Source of the DNA: Candidatus Thalassarchaeaceae archaeon
GTDB taxonomy: Archaea > Thermoplasmatota > Poseidoniia > Poseidoniales > Thalassarchaeaceae
Assembly (NCBI GenBank): GCA_030747485.1
Contig: JASLKP010000011.1
Span: 1-50,575 of the forward strand
Direction: 5' to 3'
DNA: 50,575 bases
Shown here: piece after piece, positions 24,929-34,057 of the stretch
How positions within the stretch are numbered: position 1 is the first letter of the stretch
How the letters are laid out: the number at the start of each line of letters is the position of its first letter
Made by a program: the position numbers and the translations under genes
The notes under the pieces: model-generated
Told to the model about the DNA's origin: nothing
The model's input: the letters and a program-made list of their open reading frames with translations, nothing else
Databases searched by the model: none

Positions 24929-26383
24929 ATGTACGTCCCATTTGGTCCATATGGTACCATGATGGGAATGATTCTCATCCTCACACCAATTCTATGTTGG
25001 TATTTCACTCGAAGTCACATCGAGAGTAGAATACCAATGAATGAAGTTAAATCTGAAATCAAAAATAAACGGTATTATCTCCACATATGTGGATATCTTA
25101 TCATCATCTTTTGGAAAAAACTCACCGATTGGATGAATGAACCAATCAAAGTTCAGACTGGCCATTATACCGATTTGGTTCATGGTTTTGAAGGAAATAT
25201 GGTCCTATGGATTCAGAATACATTCTCAAATCCAATGTTGACTGAAATCTTAAATTTTCATTATCTTTTCATTTACCTGTTCCTGATTTATGTGACGACC
25301 ATCTATTACATGTATACAGGAGAACGGGATTTAACCGATAAAGTGACTTTGAATTATATTCTCATTTATGCATTGGCAGTTCCATACTATCTCTTCTTCA
25401 ATGTCGAAGTAACCAGTTCCTATATTCCTGGAATGGATGCATTGCTATACCACGATTATTGGTATGCTGAATTCTATGCTGAGCACGACCCGCTCGACAA
25501 TTGTGTACCGAGTTTGCATATTGCAATTCCATTTGGAATCTTAGCAATCAATTGGCTCCATGTACGTGAGAAAGGGATTGACATGCGTGAATGGAAACAC
25601 TTTGCATATCATCGCTTCATTTTCTGGAATACTGTGTTGTTCGGCTTCGCAATTCTTTACCTTGGTATACATTGGATTGTCGACATCCCATTAGGTATCA
25701 TGATTGGGGGCATTGGAGCACTATTTATCCATCATCTTCATCCACGAATGCGCAACGACTACGGAAAATTGTTCAAGGGATTCAACCGCATAAAATTGAG
25801 TCGGCATGTCTTCATCGAGGGCATTGTAGTATTGGTAATGTTTGCAACATTAATGGGTGGACTCAATTATCAAGATGAGACCATGGATGAGCGACCATCA
25901 ATGATTCTTGGCCCTAATGATTCCAATTTTGATATCATTCAACCGATTCCAGAAGGTGAAACTGCTGAGATTTTTCTGACCAATATGGATAACTCCCAAT
26001 CTATCGAAATTGTCGTTATTGATCTGATGGAAAGTATCCCTGCCATGGGGCAAAGTGAAATCAAGTGGGATAAACTCATCACGATTCAAGAACCAATTGT
26101 ATTACTCCCGGGAGAAACCTATCAAGAAATTGTAAGACACGGAGAAGAATATACACTTGCAATCGTACACCACCCTGGACATCATGATGATGGAATCCAA
26201 GTACATATTTCCGTAGAATACAGTCAGGGCGCGCCTGTAAATTTAGCACTCATTCTAAGTTTGCCATCCCTATGGATGACTGGGTTTGTCATCCACAGAC
26301 TTGGACGCCTCAAAGCAAAGGGAATGCCCCTGACCACATCAATTCCTAGCCATGCATGGGGCCAGAATGATGAATCAGAATAG
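24929..26383 (+). CDS. PAP2-superfamily integral membrane protein (IPC-synthase-like)
   Basis: The protein has about 484 residues. It has six or so membrane helices in the first 300 residues and a C-terminal domain that is mostly non-membrane, with a final helix near LALILSLPSLWMTGFVI. Two motifs of the acid phosphatase/PAP2 fold are clear: NCVPSLHIAIP (PSxH) and LYLGIHWIVDIPLG (His followed four residues later by Asp). This pattern is closest to the inositolphosphorylceramide synthase/Aur1 branch. It probably acts on a lipid phosphate or transfers a polar head group at the membrane; the substrate is unknown. Possible starts are 24929, 24959 or 24962; no Shine-Dalgarno site decides. It follows tRNA-Ala and stands alone before an AT-rich gap. 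Confidence 0.8.
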   Translation: MYVPFGPYGTMMGMILILTPILCWYFTRSHIESRIPMNEVKSEIKNKRYYLHICGYLIIIFWKKLTDWMNEPIKVQTGHYTDLVHGFEGNMVLWIQNTFSNPMLTEILNFHYLFIYLFLIYVTTIYYMYTGERDLTDKVTLNYILIYALAVPYYLFFNVEVTSSYIPGMDALLYHDYWYAEFYAEHDPLDNCVPSLHIAIPFGILAINWLHVREKGIDMREWKHFAYHRFIFWNTVLFGFAILYLGIHWIVDIPLGIMIGGIGALFIHHLHPRMRNDYGKLFKGFNRIKLSRHVFIEGIVVLVMFATLMGGLNYQDETMDERPSMILGPNDSNFDIIQPIPEGETAEIFLTNMDNSQSIEIVVIDLMESIPAMGQSEIKWDKLITIQEPIVLLPGETYQEIVRHGEEYTLAIVHHPGHHDDGIQVHISVEYSQGAPVNLALILSLPSLWMTGFVIHRLGRLKAKGMPLTTSIPSHAWGQNDESE

Positions 26384-26581
26384 GTCGGATTTTGGAATTT
26401 TATTATTTTAGTGGAAATGAACATTTGAATAGTTATTTTAGGAATTATTGGACATTCATTCAATTATATGGTTAAATGTTGTGTCAGTCTACTATCTATC
26501 CAGTGAATGATTAAGAGGTGATTCAGCCCGTGCCTACCCAGTAGGGGGGCTAGGCACATGCTAGCTAGAGAGGCGAATGAA
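26384..26581 (+). promoter_or_regulatory. AT-rich promoter region of the glutamate synthase cluster
   Basis: This gap has no credible gene. It begins very AT-rich and contains TATA-like elements at 26463-26469 (TTATATG) and 26507-26513 (ATGATTA). It ends with a GC-rich inverted repeat at 26530-26557. The cluster's first ATG is probably 26582, behind AGAGAGGCG. Confidence 0.5.
26530..26557 (+). other. Inverted repeat upstream of the glutamate synthase cluster
   Basis: GTGCCTA at 26530-26536 pairs perfectly with TAGGCAC at 26551-26557. The interior can pair further (CCC with GGG), or fold as CCTAC-CCA-GTAGG. The repeat ends 24 nt before the likely ATG. The two alternative inner folds would allow a switch, but that is speculation. 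Confidence 0.45.
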
Positions 26582-28063
26582 ATGAGCGAGAGCATGGAAG
26601 CAGAATCGGGAGTTGTGGTACAATTACCTGTGGCAGATCAAGCCAGAATGAATCGAGAATTGGCTGACACGTACCATCGATTTCATATCGATGCGAAAGA
26701 AACTGAGGACCGGCAAAAAATCCCACGAAGATTCAATGTAAAGGTCGGAAAATTTGGTTTGGCAAAATTACTCTTCACTGAATTTTTCAAATATTTTGGC
26801 CACTGGGATGTCGTATTCTCTAGACCCTGTACCTATGGTGTATTCAGTGGACCAGTGGGTGGTTTTGCACCACGTCCAGAACTATGTGTTGGTTGTTTGA
26901 GGTGCGAAGTTCAACATCCTGAATTTGTCAAGGTAACACATAACCCCGAATTGGCTAAACTTGGTGACTCATACTTGACCAGTAAACACATTGCAACAAT
27001 CAATGAAGAATCAAAAAAGGGGTCAGTCCCTGTGCGAGGTCAAGGTTACCGTGGTCGATTTGGTGGACCCGGTTTTGACCAGATGTTCACAGATATGTCG
27101 GAAATTGTTCGCCCCAGTCGTGACGGAATCCATGGACGAGAATTGATTGGAACGAGTGTGGATTTAGGATACAAACCAATGCAATTATTATTCACGAAAG
27201 ATGGAGGATTGTTGAATCGTCCAAAGATGTTGACAATACAAGTTCCTTTTGTCTTTGATGCACCACCTGTGGCGATTATGGACGGAATTGTCCCAAGCAT
27301 ATATGCTCAAGCAGCTGCAGAGATTGACACGCTAGCATTCTTACCAAGTAGCACTGTAATTTCAAGAGGCCTTTCATCACCTCATGTTGTGCCAATGATT
27401 GCACCGGGAGAAATTGGTTCGATTGAGAGTCACGGCAATGATACTCGCATGATTGAAATGACAGAATGGAATGCAGATGCATGGACAGTAGTCAAGGATC
27501 ATCCACTGCTCATTTCAGTTCGTTTACCATTCTCTGGAGATTGGAAGTCGACAATGATGGAGATGGTTGATGCTGGCGTTTCAATCATCCATCTTGTTGC
27601 TGACCATCATGGGAAATCCGATGAAGGAGAATTTGTCATGGATTTATTCCAAGAAGCACATTTTGCACTTGTTGAAAACGGTAATCGTGACACGGTCACA
27701 TTCATTGGAACGGGTGGAATTGCTGGAGCCGACCATCTTCCAAAAGGAATCATTACCGGAATGGATGCCTTAGGTCTCGATTATCCACTACTCATTGCCA
27801 TGCAAGCACACTTGTCTGGTGACCTGCAAAATCGAGATGCTGCAACCATTGATTTGCCCAAAACGCTAGACACGGAATGGGGCATTCAACGAATCATGAA
27901 TCTATCATGCTCGTGGCGTGATCAATTGCTTGAAATTCTTGGTGCAATGGGCATTCGAGAAGTACGCAGACTGAGGGGGGAAACAGGTCGCGCAATGTGG
28001 TGTGGCCATTTGGAATCTGAGGCATTTGAAGACATTGAAGGATATCCAGGGGGTGGACATTAA
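26582..28063 (+). CDS. Divergent glutamate-synthase-like barrel protein
   Basis: The protein has about 493 residues from the ATG at 26582; an ATG at 26558 lies directly on the hairpin edge. The N-terminal part has a ferredoxin-like CVGCLRCEVQHPEF. The C-terminal two thirds resemble the FMN barrel of glutamate synthase and of the next gene. TFIGTGGIAGADHLPKGII aligns with the neighbour's TIIASGGIRTADDMAKAIA, and both end with a ...VRRLRGETG / VGQLRGRTD segment. However, the FMN/substrate stretch GGGMSYGSVS has no clear counterpart, and the neighbour's CTRCSNC cluster is absent. It may be a structural or regulatory partner. It is coupled to the next gene by TAATG. Confidence 0.72.
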   Translation: MSESMEAESGVVVQLPVADQARMNRELADTYHRFHIDAKETEDRQKIPRRFNVKVGKFGLAKLLFTEFFKYFGHWDVVFSRPCTYGVFSGPVGGFAPRPELCVGCLRCEVQHPEFVKVTHNPELAKLGDSYLTSKHIATINEESKKGSVPVRGQGYRGRFGGPGFDQMFTDMSEIVRPSRDGIHGRELIGTSVDLGYKPMQLLFTKDGGLLNRPKMLTIQVPFVFDAPPVAIMDGIVPSIYAQAAAEIDTLAFLPSSTVISRGLSSPHVVPMIAPGEIGSIESHGNDTRMIEMTEWNADAWTVVKDHPLLISVRLPFSGDWKSTMMEMVDAGVSIIHLVADHHGKSDEGEFVMDLFQEAHFALVENGNRDTVTFIGTGGIAGADHLPKGIITGMDALGLDYPLLIAMQAHLSGDLQNRDAATIDLPKTLDTEWGIQRIMNLSCSWRDQLLEILGAMGIREVRRLRGETGRAMWCGHLESEAFEDIEGYPGGGH

Positions 28064-29394
28064 TGGCGAAGAATGAGTGGTCCAAACCAAGCGAGAAACT
28101 GATGGAGAAAACACATCACCTCATGCATGATGGATTCCATCAGCGTGTCATTCCGGATTCAATTTATGGCCTCCCAGAAGCACTTGGAGATGCTAGATGG
28201 ACGGACGAATTAATCGCATCCACATGGTATATGGCTGAAACAGGAGAATGTCCACCTCATCTGAATTACAAAACAGGTCGAAGTGGTGGAGGTTTTGACC
28301 GGTTAGAATTCAAGGAATTGCCAGAGGGTCAACAATTGTCCCCTGAAACTGATGTAGATATTTCACTAACGTTGAATCGGCGCGGAGATGATCGTAGACA
28401 AATCAAAATCGATTTACCATGGTATGGAGGTGGAATGTCATATGGTTCTGTTTCAGTCAATGTCATGATGTCCAGAGCATTGAATGCTAAGAATTGGAAT
28501 ACTCTAATGTCTACAGGCGAAGGAGGGTATCCACCCCAACTATACGAATGCAAGGAGAATGTGATCACACAAGTTGCAACTGGATATTTCGGTGTTGAAG
28601 AAAAATCAATTCAAGCAGCACCAATCATCGAATTCAAGTATGCACAAGGAGCAAAACCCGGACTCGGGGGGCACTTACTTGCTTCAAAGGCTGGAGATGA
28701 GGTTGCAGCGATGAGAGGGAGTGTTCCTTTTGTCAGCCTGTTTAGCCCGTTCCCATTCCACTCGACCTACTCTGTAGAGGATCACATGAAGCACTTGGAT
28801 TGGATCAAGACTGTCAATCCAACCGCACTAATGTCCGTCAAAGTGAGTACTCCTCACGATGTCGATATGGTTGCAGTTGGCTCGTATTATGCAGGTGCAC
28901 ACATTGTGCACTTGGATGGGGCGTTTGGTGGAACTGGCGCAGCACCTGAAATTGCAAAGAAAAATATTGCAATGCCTATCGAATTGGCTATTCCGAAAGT
29001 TCACAAGTTCATGATTAAGGAAGGAATTCGTGACAATGTAACCATCATTGCAAGTGGAGGAATTCGTACCGCTGATGATATGGCCAAGGCAATTGCCCTC
29101 GGAGCAGATGGTTGTGTTCTTGGGACGAGTGATTTGGTTGCCATGGGATGTACACGTTGTTCAAATTGCGAAGGAGGACCGTCGGGTCGAGGTTGCCCTT
29201 GGGGACTGACAACAACAGATGCTGAATTACAAGAATGGGTCCAACAAGCATGGGGTGCTGAGCGCCTCAACAAGTATTACGCCGCACTATCCAACAGAAT
29301 GAAAGAAATTCTGCGAAACTTAGGTTTGAGTGATGTCGGACAACTCAGAGGGCGTACTGATCTACTGCGATATATTGCAGGAGGTGAAGCATAA
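28063..29394 (+). CDS. gltB: Glutamate synthase, FMN-binding barrel subunit
   Basis: The product has 443 residues and is the archaeal stand-alone glutamate synthase barrel, which converts 2-oxoglutarate plus ammonia (from glutamine) to glutamate. FMN-site residues lie in PWYGGGMSYGSVSVNVMMSR and STGEGGYP. The phosphate-binding SGGIRTADD and the GADGCVLGTSDLVAMG strand follow. The Fe-S loop has CTRCSNC, then GCPWGLTT. The usual lysine-rich KVSTPHDVD segment is present. It is joined by TAATG overlaps to the genes on both sides, so the three subunits are made together. Confidence 0.9.
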   Translation: MAKNEWSKPSEKLMEKTHHLMHDGFHQRVIPDSIYGLPEALGDARWTDELIASTWYMAETGECPPHLNYKTGRSGGGFDRLEFKELPEGQQLSPETDVDISLTLNRRGDDRRQIKIDLPWYGGGMSYGSVSVNVMMSRALNAKNWNTLMSTGEGGYPPQLYECKENVITQVATGYFGVEEKSIQAAPIIEFKYAQGAKPGLGGHLLASKAGDEVAAMRGSVPFVSLFSPFPFHSTYSVEDHMKHLDWIKTVNPTALMSVKVSTPHDVDMVAVGSYYAGAHIVHLDGAFGGTGAAPEIAKKNIAMPIELAIPKVHKFMIKEGIRDNVTIIASGGIRTADDMAKAIALGADGCVLGTSDLVAMGCTRCSNCEGGPSGRGCPWGLTTTDAELQEWVQQAWGAERLNKYYAALSNRMKEILRNLGLSDVGQLRGRTDLLRYIAGGEA

Positions 29395-32045
29395 TGTTCC
29401 AAAATCAACCAGATGTTGATGCACTAAAGATAGAGATTGATGCGAGGCCACGAGGTGACTCACCCACCAATCCCGAAGCAATTCTAAAGGCGCGTAAGCA
29501 ACTCATTGACTCTCTGCCAACGATTGTGATGAACGAGGACGATGCGGCTGAAGGAGGATGTGGTGTTGTTGGATTGGCATGTGAAATCCCAGTCGCTGGA
29601 CGCCATCTATTCAGATCATTAGAACAGATGAGAAATCGTGGTAACGGAAAGGGTGGAGGAGTGGCTATGGTGGGCCTTAATCCGGCACAATTTGCAACAA
29701 CTCAAGATGTCCTAGAGAATAGTTACCTCATCGCAATCGCTTGGGTGAATGAAGGACATCGAGAAGCCGTTGAAGAGAAATACATCCATGCATCTTTTGA
29801 TGTCAACCATATCTATGACGTACCTACGCTTGATGATTGGACAAACCTATCTGCTCTAGAAGTCTGTCCACCCGATGTTACATTGTACTGGGTCACGCCG
29901 ACTGAATCAGGTATTGCAGACATGTTTGAGGAAACTGGAATGAATCCCGGTGATTTTGATGATGAAGAGGCGATTCATTCTGAATATGTTTATCGGAATA
30001 CGCACAAACTCAATGTCGAATTCTATGCAAAGGATGGACGGGCTGATGCCTTCGTTCTCAGCCATGGGCGGGACATGCTCATTCTGAAAATTGTGGGATA
30101 TGCTGAGGATGTTATCAAGTACTACTGTCTAGATGATGTTACAGCTCATGTCTGGATTGGGCATCACAGATACCCTACTCGAGGTCGTGTAACTCACCCC
30201 GGTGGAGCCCATCCATTTGGTCAAGGAATTGATGTTGCTCTTGTTCACAATGGTGATTTCAGTAATTATGTATCGGTCAAGGATTACTTGGGACAACGTG
30301 GAATGGAACCGTTGTTCTTTACAGATACAGAGGTTGCTGCACTTGGATTTGATCTCCACAACAGAGTCTATGGATACCCAATGGAATATCTGATTGAATC
30401 ATTGGCCCCAACTAGCGAACTCGATTTCGTCATGTTACCTGATGAAAAGAAAGCCATTTACGAAGCAATTCAGAAAACACATGTGCACGGTTCACCAGAT
30501 GGACCATGGTTCTTCATTATCGCTCAAGGCGCAGGTAAGGGACATCACAGACTGATTGGGATTACAGATACAAGCATGCTTCGACCACAGGTATTCTCAT
30601 ACCAAAGAGGCGAAGTTGCAATTGCCTTTTGTGCTTCTGAAAAACAAGTGATTGATGCAGTAATGGAAAGTCTTTCTTCGGAAGACAAACGATTCTGGAG
30701 ACGATGTGATCGATACTGGAATGCCAGAGGGGGTTCGTATACAGATGGTGGTGCATTCCTCTTTGATGTCATAAAACAAGATGATGGTCGATTTGAATTG
30801 ATGATGACTGATAAATTCGGCCACTTGGTCGACACCCACCCTGAAGGCATACACGAAATGATGGATGTCGCAATGACCAGTGAGATTGTTTGGCCAGAAA
30901 ATGCAACTTCAAATGAATATTTCACGACTTGTGTTGATGCACTGCAAACAATGGACTGGGCCGCCGCACGTGCCATGCTATCTGAGATTAACACATATTC
31001 ACAACAAGTGAGTCGTAGCGAAGCGGTTACTGTCCTGCAAATGTTGTTAGATCGCCGCTATCCAACGGGCAGTTTACGTTTGAGCCGTTGGATGGATATT
31101 GTAGAAGATGCATTGATTGAGATTCTCATGTCTAGCAGTGCAGCGCCGTGTGACCAGTATGTCTGCCAGAAGACTATTGGACACAGACCTAGGCCCGAAA
31201 ATGATGAGCAATCCATTATCGTCGATGCACGACCATACCCCATTGAAGGGAGTGACAGTTTAGCTCGTGAATTGATAGCACTACATGAAATGGGTTGGAG
31301 AAATTTCCATGTTGTTCTATGCCAAGGCCATCGATTCATTGGAAATGGATTTGGCATGCATACCGAAGATGTACGAATTGACGTCTATGGGAGTGTTGGT
31401 GACTACCTAGGTAGTGGAAATGACGGAATGACCATTCATATGCATGGCAATGCACAAGATCAAGTGGGACAAATTCACAAGAGGGGTACACTAGTTGTTC
31501 ATGGAGATGTTGGACAATGCTATGGCTATGGTGCGAAAGGTGGCAAATTGTTCATTCGTGGAAATGCAGCAGGTCGACCGATGATTAACACAGTTGGAAG
31601 CCCCAAACTGGTCATCAATGGAACTGCATTGGATTATCTCGCTGAATCTTGTATGGCAGGAGACCCCCTAGATGGTGGTGGATTCGTGCTCATCAATGGT
31701 ATAGAGTACACACCATCAGGCGACATTCTATCAATGGAAACACCCTATCCTGGAGGGAATCTCTTCAGTCTCTCATCAGGAGGTGCAATCTATGTTCGAG
31801 ATCCATACGATCGACTAAGTTCAAGTCAATTGAATGGTGGTGACTTCACAGAATTCACTGAGGCAGATTGGTCAATTCTTGAACCACTATTAGTCGAAAA
31901 TGAAGAACACTTCGGTATTCCATTGGCTCGGCTGTTAACTGTTGAAGGTGAATTAATGGCTCCCGCAGATGTTTATCGTAAGATTATACCACTGAAAAAC
32001 AAGGCACTATCTGTCGAAGATGGTTGGGCTGCTAAGCACGATTGA
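29394..32045 (+). CDS. Glutamate synthase glutaminase (GATase II) and GXGXG domains
   Basis: The product has 883 residues. The N-terminal class II glutaminase domain has its nucleophile C56 in EGGCGVVGLA, so a propeptide of 55 residues must be removed, as in GltB. Conserved NRGNGKGGG, GHHRYPTRGRVTHPGGAHPF and HNGDFSNY follow. The C-terminal part is the glutamate synthase GXGXG beta-helix: GNGFGMHTEDVRIDVYGSVG, GNAQDQVGQ, GDVGQCYGYGAKGGKLFIRG. The FMN barrel, normally between these two, is in the previous gene. The middle (about 470-640) is unassigned. Glutaminase and helix are thus fused with the central domain taken out. Confidence 0.88.
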   Translation: MFQNQPDVDALKIEIDARPRGDSPTNPEAILKARKQLIDSLPTIVMNEDDAAEGGCGVVGLACEIPVAGRHLFRSLEQMRNRGNGKGGGVAMVGLNPAQFATTQDVLENSYLIAIAWVNEGHREAVEEKYIHASFDVNHIYDVPTLDDWTNLSALEVCPPDVTLYWVTPTESGIADMFEETGMNPGDFDDEEAIHSEYVYRNTHKLNVEFYAKDGRADAFVLSHGRDMLILKIVGYAEDVIKYYCLDDVTAHVWIGHHRYPTRGRVTHPGGAHPFGQGIDVALVHNGDFSNYVSVKDYLGQRGMEPLFFTDTEVAALGFDLHNRVYGYPMEYLIESLAPTSELDFVMLPDEKKAIYEAIQKTHVHGSPDGPWFFIIAQGAGKGHHRLIGITDTSMLRPQVFSYQRGEVAIAFCASEKQVIDAVMESLSSEDKRFWRRCDRYWNARGGSYTDGGAFLFDVIKQDDGRFELMMTDKFGHLVDTHPEGIHEMMDVAMTSEIVWPENATSNEYFTTCVDALQTMDWAAARAMLSEINTYSQQVSRSEAVTVLQMLLDRRYPTGSLRLSRWMDIVEDALIEILMSSSAAPCDQYVCQKTIGHRPRPENDEQSIIVDARPYPIEGSDSLARELIALHEMGWRNFHVVLCQGHRFIGNGFGMHTEDVRIDVYGSVGDYLGSGNDGMTIHMHGNAQDQVGQIHKRGTLVVHGDVGQCYGYGAKGGKLFIRGNAAGRPMINTVGSPKLVINGTALDYLAESCMAGDPLDGGGFVLINGIEYTPSGDILSMETPYPGGNLFSLSSGGAIYVRDPYDRLSSSQLNGGDFTEFTEADWSILEPLLVENEEHFGIPLARLLTVEGELMAPADVYRKIIPLKNKALSVEDGWAAKHD

Positions 32046-32281
32046 TGGTCGAAACCATCAACACTCAATCACCAAACGCGAGGGCTATGCCCAAGGTTCG
32101 CAAGCCAAAACGAGGTTGGCCGCGATTGCCAGCACGATTGAAGCGGCGACCCCGATTTCGTGAACCAGGGAGTGGACATGGGCTACCCCCCTGCCCCCAT
32201 TGTGGTCAATTTGCAATGAAAAAAGATGACAAACGGAATGAAATCTATTGTACTGATTGTGGTGGAATTCTTGGAAATTAA
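32045..32281 (+). CDS. Small basic zinc-ribbon protein
   Basis: The product is 78 residues, starting MVETINTQSPNARAMPKVRK. The middle is rich in Arg, Lys and Pro (RGWPRLPARLKRRPRFREPG). The C-terminus has a zinc ribbon, CPHCGQF ... CTDCGGILGN. Its ATG overlaps the preceding stop as TGATG, so it is translated with the glutamate synthase genes. The function is unknown; it may bind nucleic acid or a complex subunit. The in-frame TTG one codon earlier is less likely. Confidence 0.68.
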   Translation: MVETINTQSPNARAMPKVRKPKRGWPRLPARLKRRPRFREPGSGHGLPPCPHCGQFAMKKDDKRNEIYCTDCGGILGN

Positions 32282-32296
32282 GGCAAGAACTCATCA

Positions 32297-32401
32297 ATGA
32301 ATACCTTCTGGTTTTGTTCCCGCTGTGATGATGACCTAATGCTGACTGCTGTTTCAATGAAGATTGATGGGCGAACTGAGCGGGACTTCAAAGACCTATG
32401 A
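32297..32401 (+). CDS. Possible 34-residue CxxC microprotein
   Basis: An ATG at 32297 opens a short frame, MNTFWFCSRCDDDLMLTAVS followed by MKIDGRTERDFKDL and a TGA. One CxxC (CSRC) is followed by an acidic run. It starts 16 bases after the zinc-ribbon stop, and its TGA is directly followed by the GTG of the PrsW-like gene. No good Shine-Dalgarno site is seen. It could be real, coupling the two genes, or chance. Confidence 0.3.
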   Translation: MNTFWFCSRCDDDLMLTAVSMKIDGRTERDFKDL

Positions 32402-33961
32402 GTGTCTAGCAGGTACATGCTTCCCGGCGACCACCCCAGTCACGGCCAGGCATATCAGCCGGAGGGGGGACAACATTTTGTCCAGACTCAAACCTATGCG
32501 GGAACAGGTTGGAAAGCGATTGAACCAGTACCACTTTCACCTGCAGAGCCAACATTGCAGATGGCAAGACCAAGTCAACCATGGAAGATGTATGGAAGAG
32601 TCGTTGGACTGGTCATTCTGGTATTCTTCTTTGAACAATTGTTTGCCGTGGGATTAATTGAGGCACTAATGGGGGACCCAATTTTCGGTTCACTTTGTTT
32701 GGGTTTTTCGATTCCATTTCTTCTTGGAATGATGGCGATTCGACGACCAAGAATCATTCTTCTTGAACGGGCAGTTCCTGATCAAAATGGACAAATGATT
32801 CACGCCATTACATCACACCATGGTTCTCTGAAAACATCGATTCCCACACGAATGGGGAGACATATGATTCGAGATGATTCCATTCTGGATGTACCTACAT
32901 CGAAGTCATCTTGGATTTTATTTACAATTACGATACTATTCGCAATTGCCCTAGGATTTCTTTCAGTATTGGGAGCATATATCATCGTCATCCCACTGAT
33001 CATCCCAACGGTTCTAATCGGATTTAGTATACCTGTCATGGGATGGTGGTCACATTCCACTGAAAAAATAGGATTACCAACAAGGCGTAGGGATGCAGAA
33101 GCATGGTTGATGGCAGGAATGTTGTCAGGAATCCCTGCGATAATGATCAATTCATTCTTTTTTCCAGAATTCGTCAGTACATCTGAATTCCTTGGACTCT
33201 CTATTTCGGCACCAGTCGGAGAAGAAATTTGCAAAGGGATTGCAATACTTTGCTTTGCTAGCCAAATTAAGTCGCCCAAACATGGTTTTCAAATCGGGTT
33301 TACGGTTGGACTAGGGTTTGCAATTGTAGAGAATCTAATGTACATTGCATCATCTAGTCTTGACCCGATTGGATTTGTATTCACTACACTGATTCGTGGT
33401 ATCGGCTCAATTCCAGGACATGCATTTTGGACATCACTGACTGGAGCCGGTTTGGGATGGCACCTCATGCAAAATCGGGCACACGAATTGCATGCTAGAG
33501 CGAATGCTGGACAACGTATTGAAGCACCAGATCATTCAAGCAAAGAATGGAAAATTTTCGACCAAAAAACCGGAGTAGAGGTACAACGAGAACAGCCAGC
33601 AGGCGGTGGAATGCACGTCCTCCCATCAGGAGTCCAAGTTTGGATGCCAACACAAGCAATTACCATCAAGGAACCATGGCTGAAAATACCATTGCCCAAG
33701 CATCCGACATTGGGATTGATTCTAGCAATGATGGGGCATTCATTTTGGAATGGATCATCATTTGGAATTGGTATATTGGCTGAATCAATGGGATACGGAG
33801 AAATCGGAATCATCCTAATTTCCCTACTATGGATCTGCATCCTCGTTGCAGGTGTCCTCCTCATTGGAAGAGGGTTGATGGCGAGTGTTAGAAACGCCCC
33901 GGACGGGAGTCAATTAGATCAATATCAAGCAGAATTGGCAGAAATAACTGCGAGCAATTAG
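32402..33961 (+). CDS. PrsW-like intramembrane metalloprotease
   Basis: The protein has 519 residues from the GTG at 32402, or 514 from the ATG at 32417. It has about eight membrane helices. The PrsW/CPBP signatures are E274-E275 with K278 (VGEEICKG), E310-N311 (AIVENLMY), H340 (GHAFWTS) and H446 (MGHSFWNG), each at a membrane helix as in the family. PrsW proteases cut transmembrane anchors, often to release regulators. The N-terminus (about 60 residues) is soluble and Pro/Gln-rich. A soluble insert (about 355-425) separates the last helices. The start is uncertain because no SD is clear. Substrate unknown. Confidence 0.8.
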   Translation: MSSRYMLPGDHPSHGQAYQPEGGQHFVQTQTYAGTGWKAIEPVPLSPAEPTLQMARPSQPWKMYGRVVGLVILVFFFEQLFAVGLIEALMGDPIFGSLCLGFSIPFLLGMMAIRRPRIILLERAVPDQNGQMIHAITSHHGSLKTSIPTRMGRHMIRDDSILDVPTSKSSWILFTITILFAIALGFLSVLGAYIIVIPLIIPTVLIGFSIPVMGWWSHSTEKIGLPTRRRDAEAWLMAGMLSGIPAIMINSFFFPEFVSTSEFLGLSISAPVGEEICKGIAILCFASQIKSPKHGFQIGFTVGLGFAIVENLMYIASSSLDPIGFVFTTLIRGIGSIPGHAFWTSLTGAGLGWHLMQNRAHELHARANAGQRIEAPDHSSKEWKIFDQKTGVEVQREQPAGGGMHVLPSGVQVWMPTQAITIKEPWLKIPLPKHPTLGLILAMMGHSFWNGSSFGIGILAESMGYGEIGIILISLLWICILVAGVLLIGRGLMASVRNAPDGSQLDQYQAELAEITASN

Positions 33962-33980
33962 TTAGTATTTACTTACTAAC
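33961..33980 (+). terminator. AT-rich stem-loop after the PrsW-like gene
   Basis: GTTAGTA pairs with TACTAAC around a 6-nt loop, starting on the last base of the TAG stop. The following 40 bases are AT-rich with short T runs. Position suggests a terminator or 3' end processing site, but archaeal terminators usually need only T tracts, so this is tentative. Confidence 0.35.
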
Positions 33981-34057
33981 ATCATAGTGGTCCATATTGT
34001 TTCATTTAGAAAACTACTTTTCAAGATTAATTGAACGGTAACATTCAACCACCAAAG

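Noticed and set aside
30545-30994. A 149-codon antisense frame in the glutaminase gene
   Set aside because: It lies within a well-supported gene and shows no domain or ribosome-binding site.
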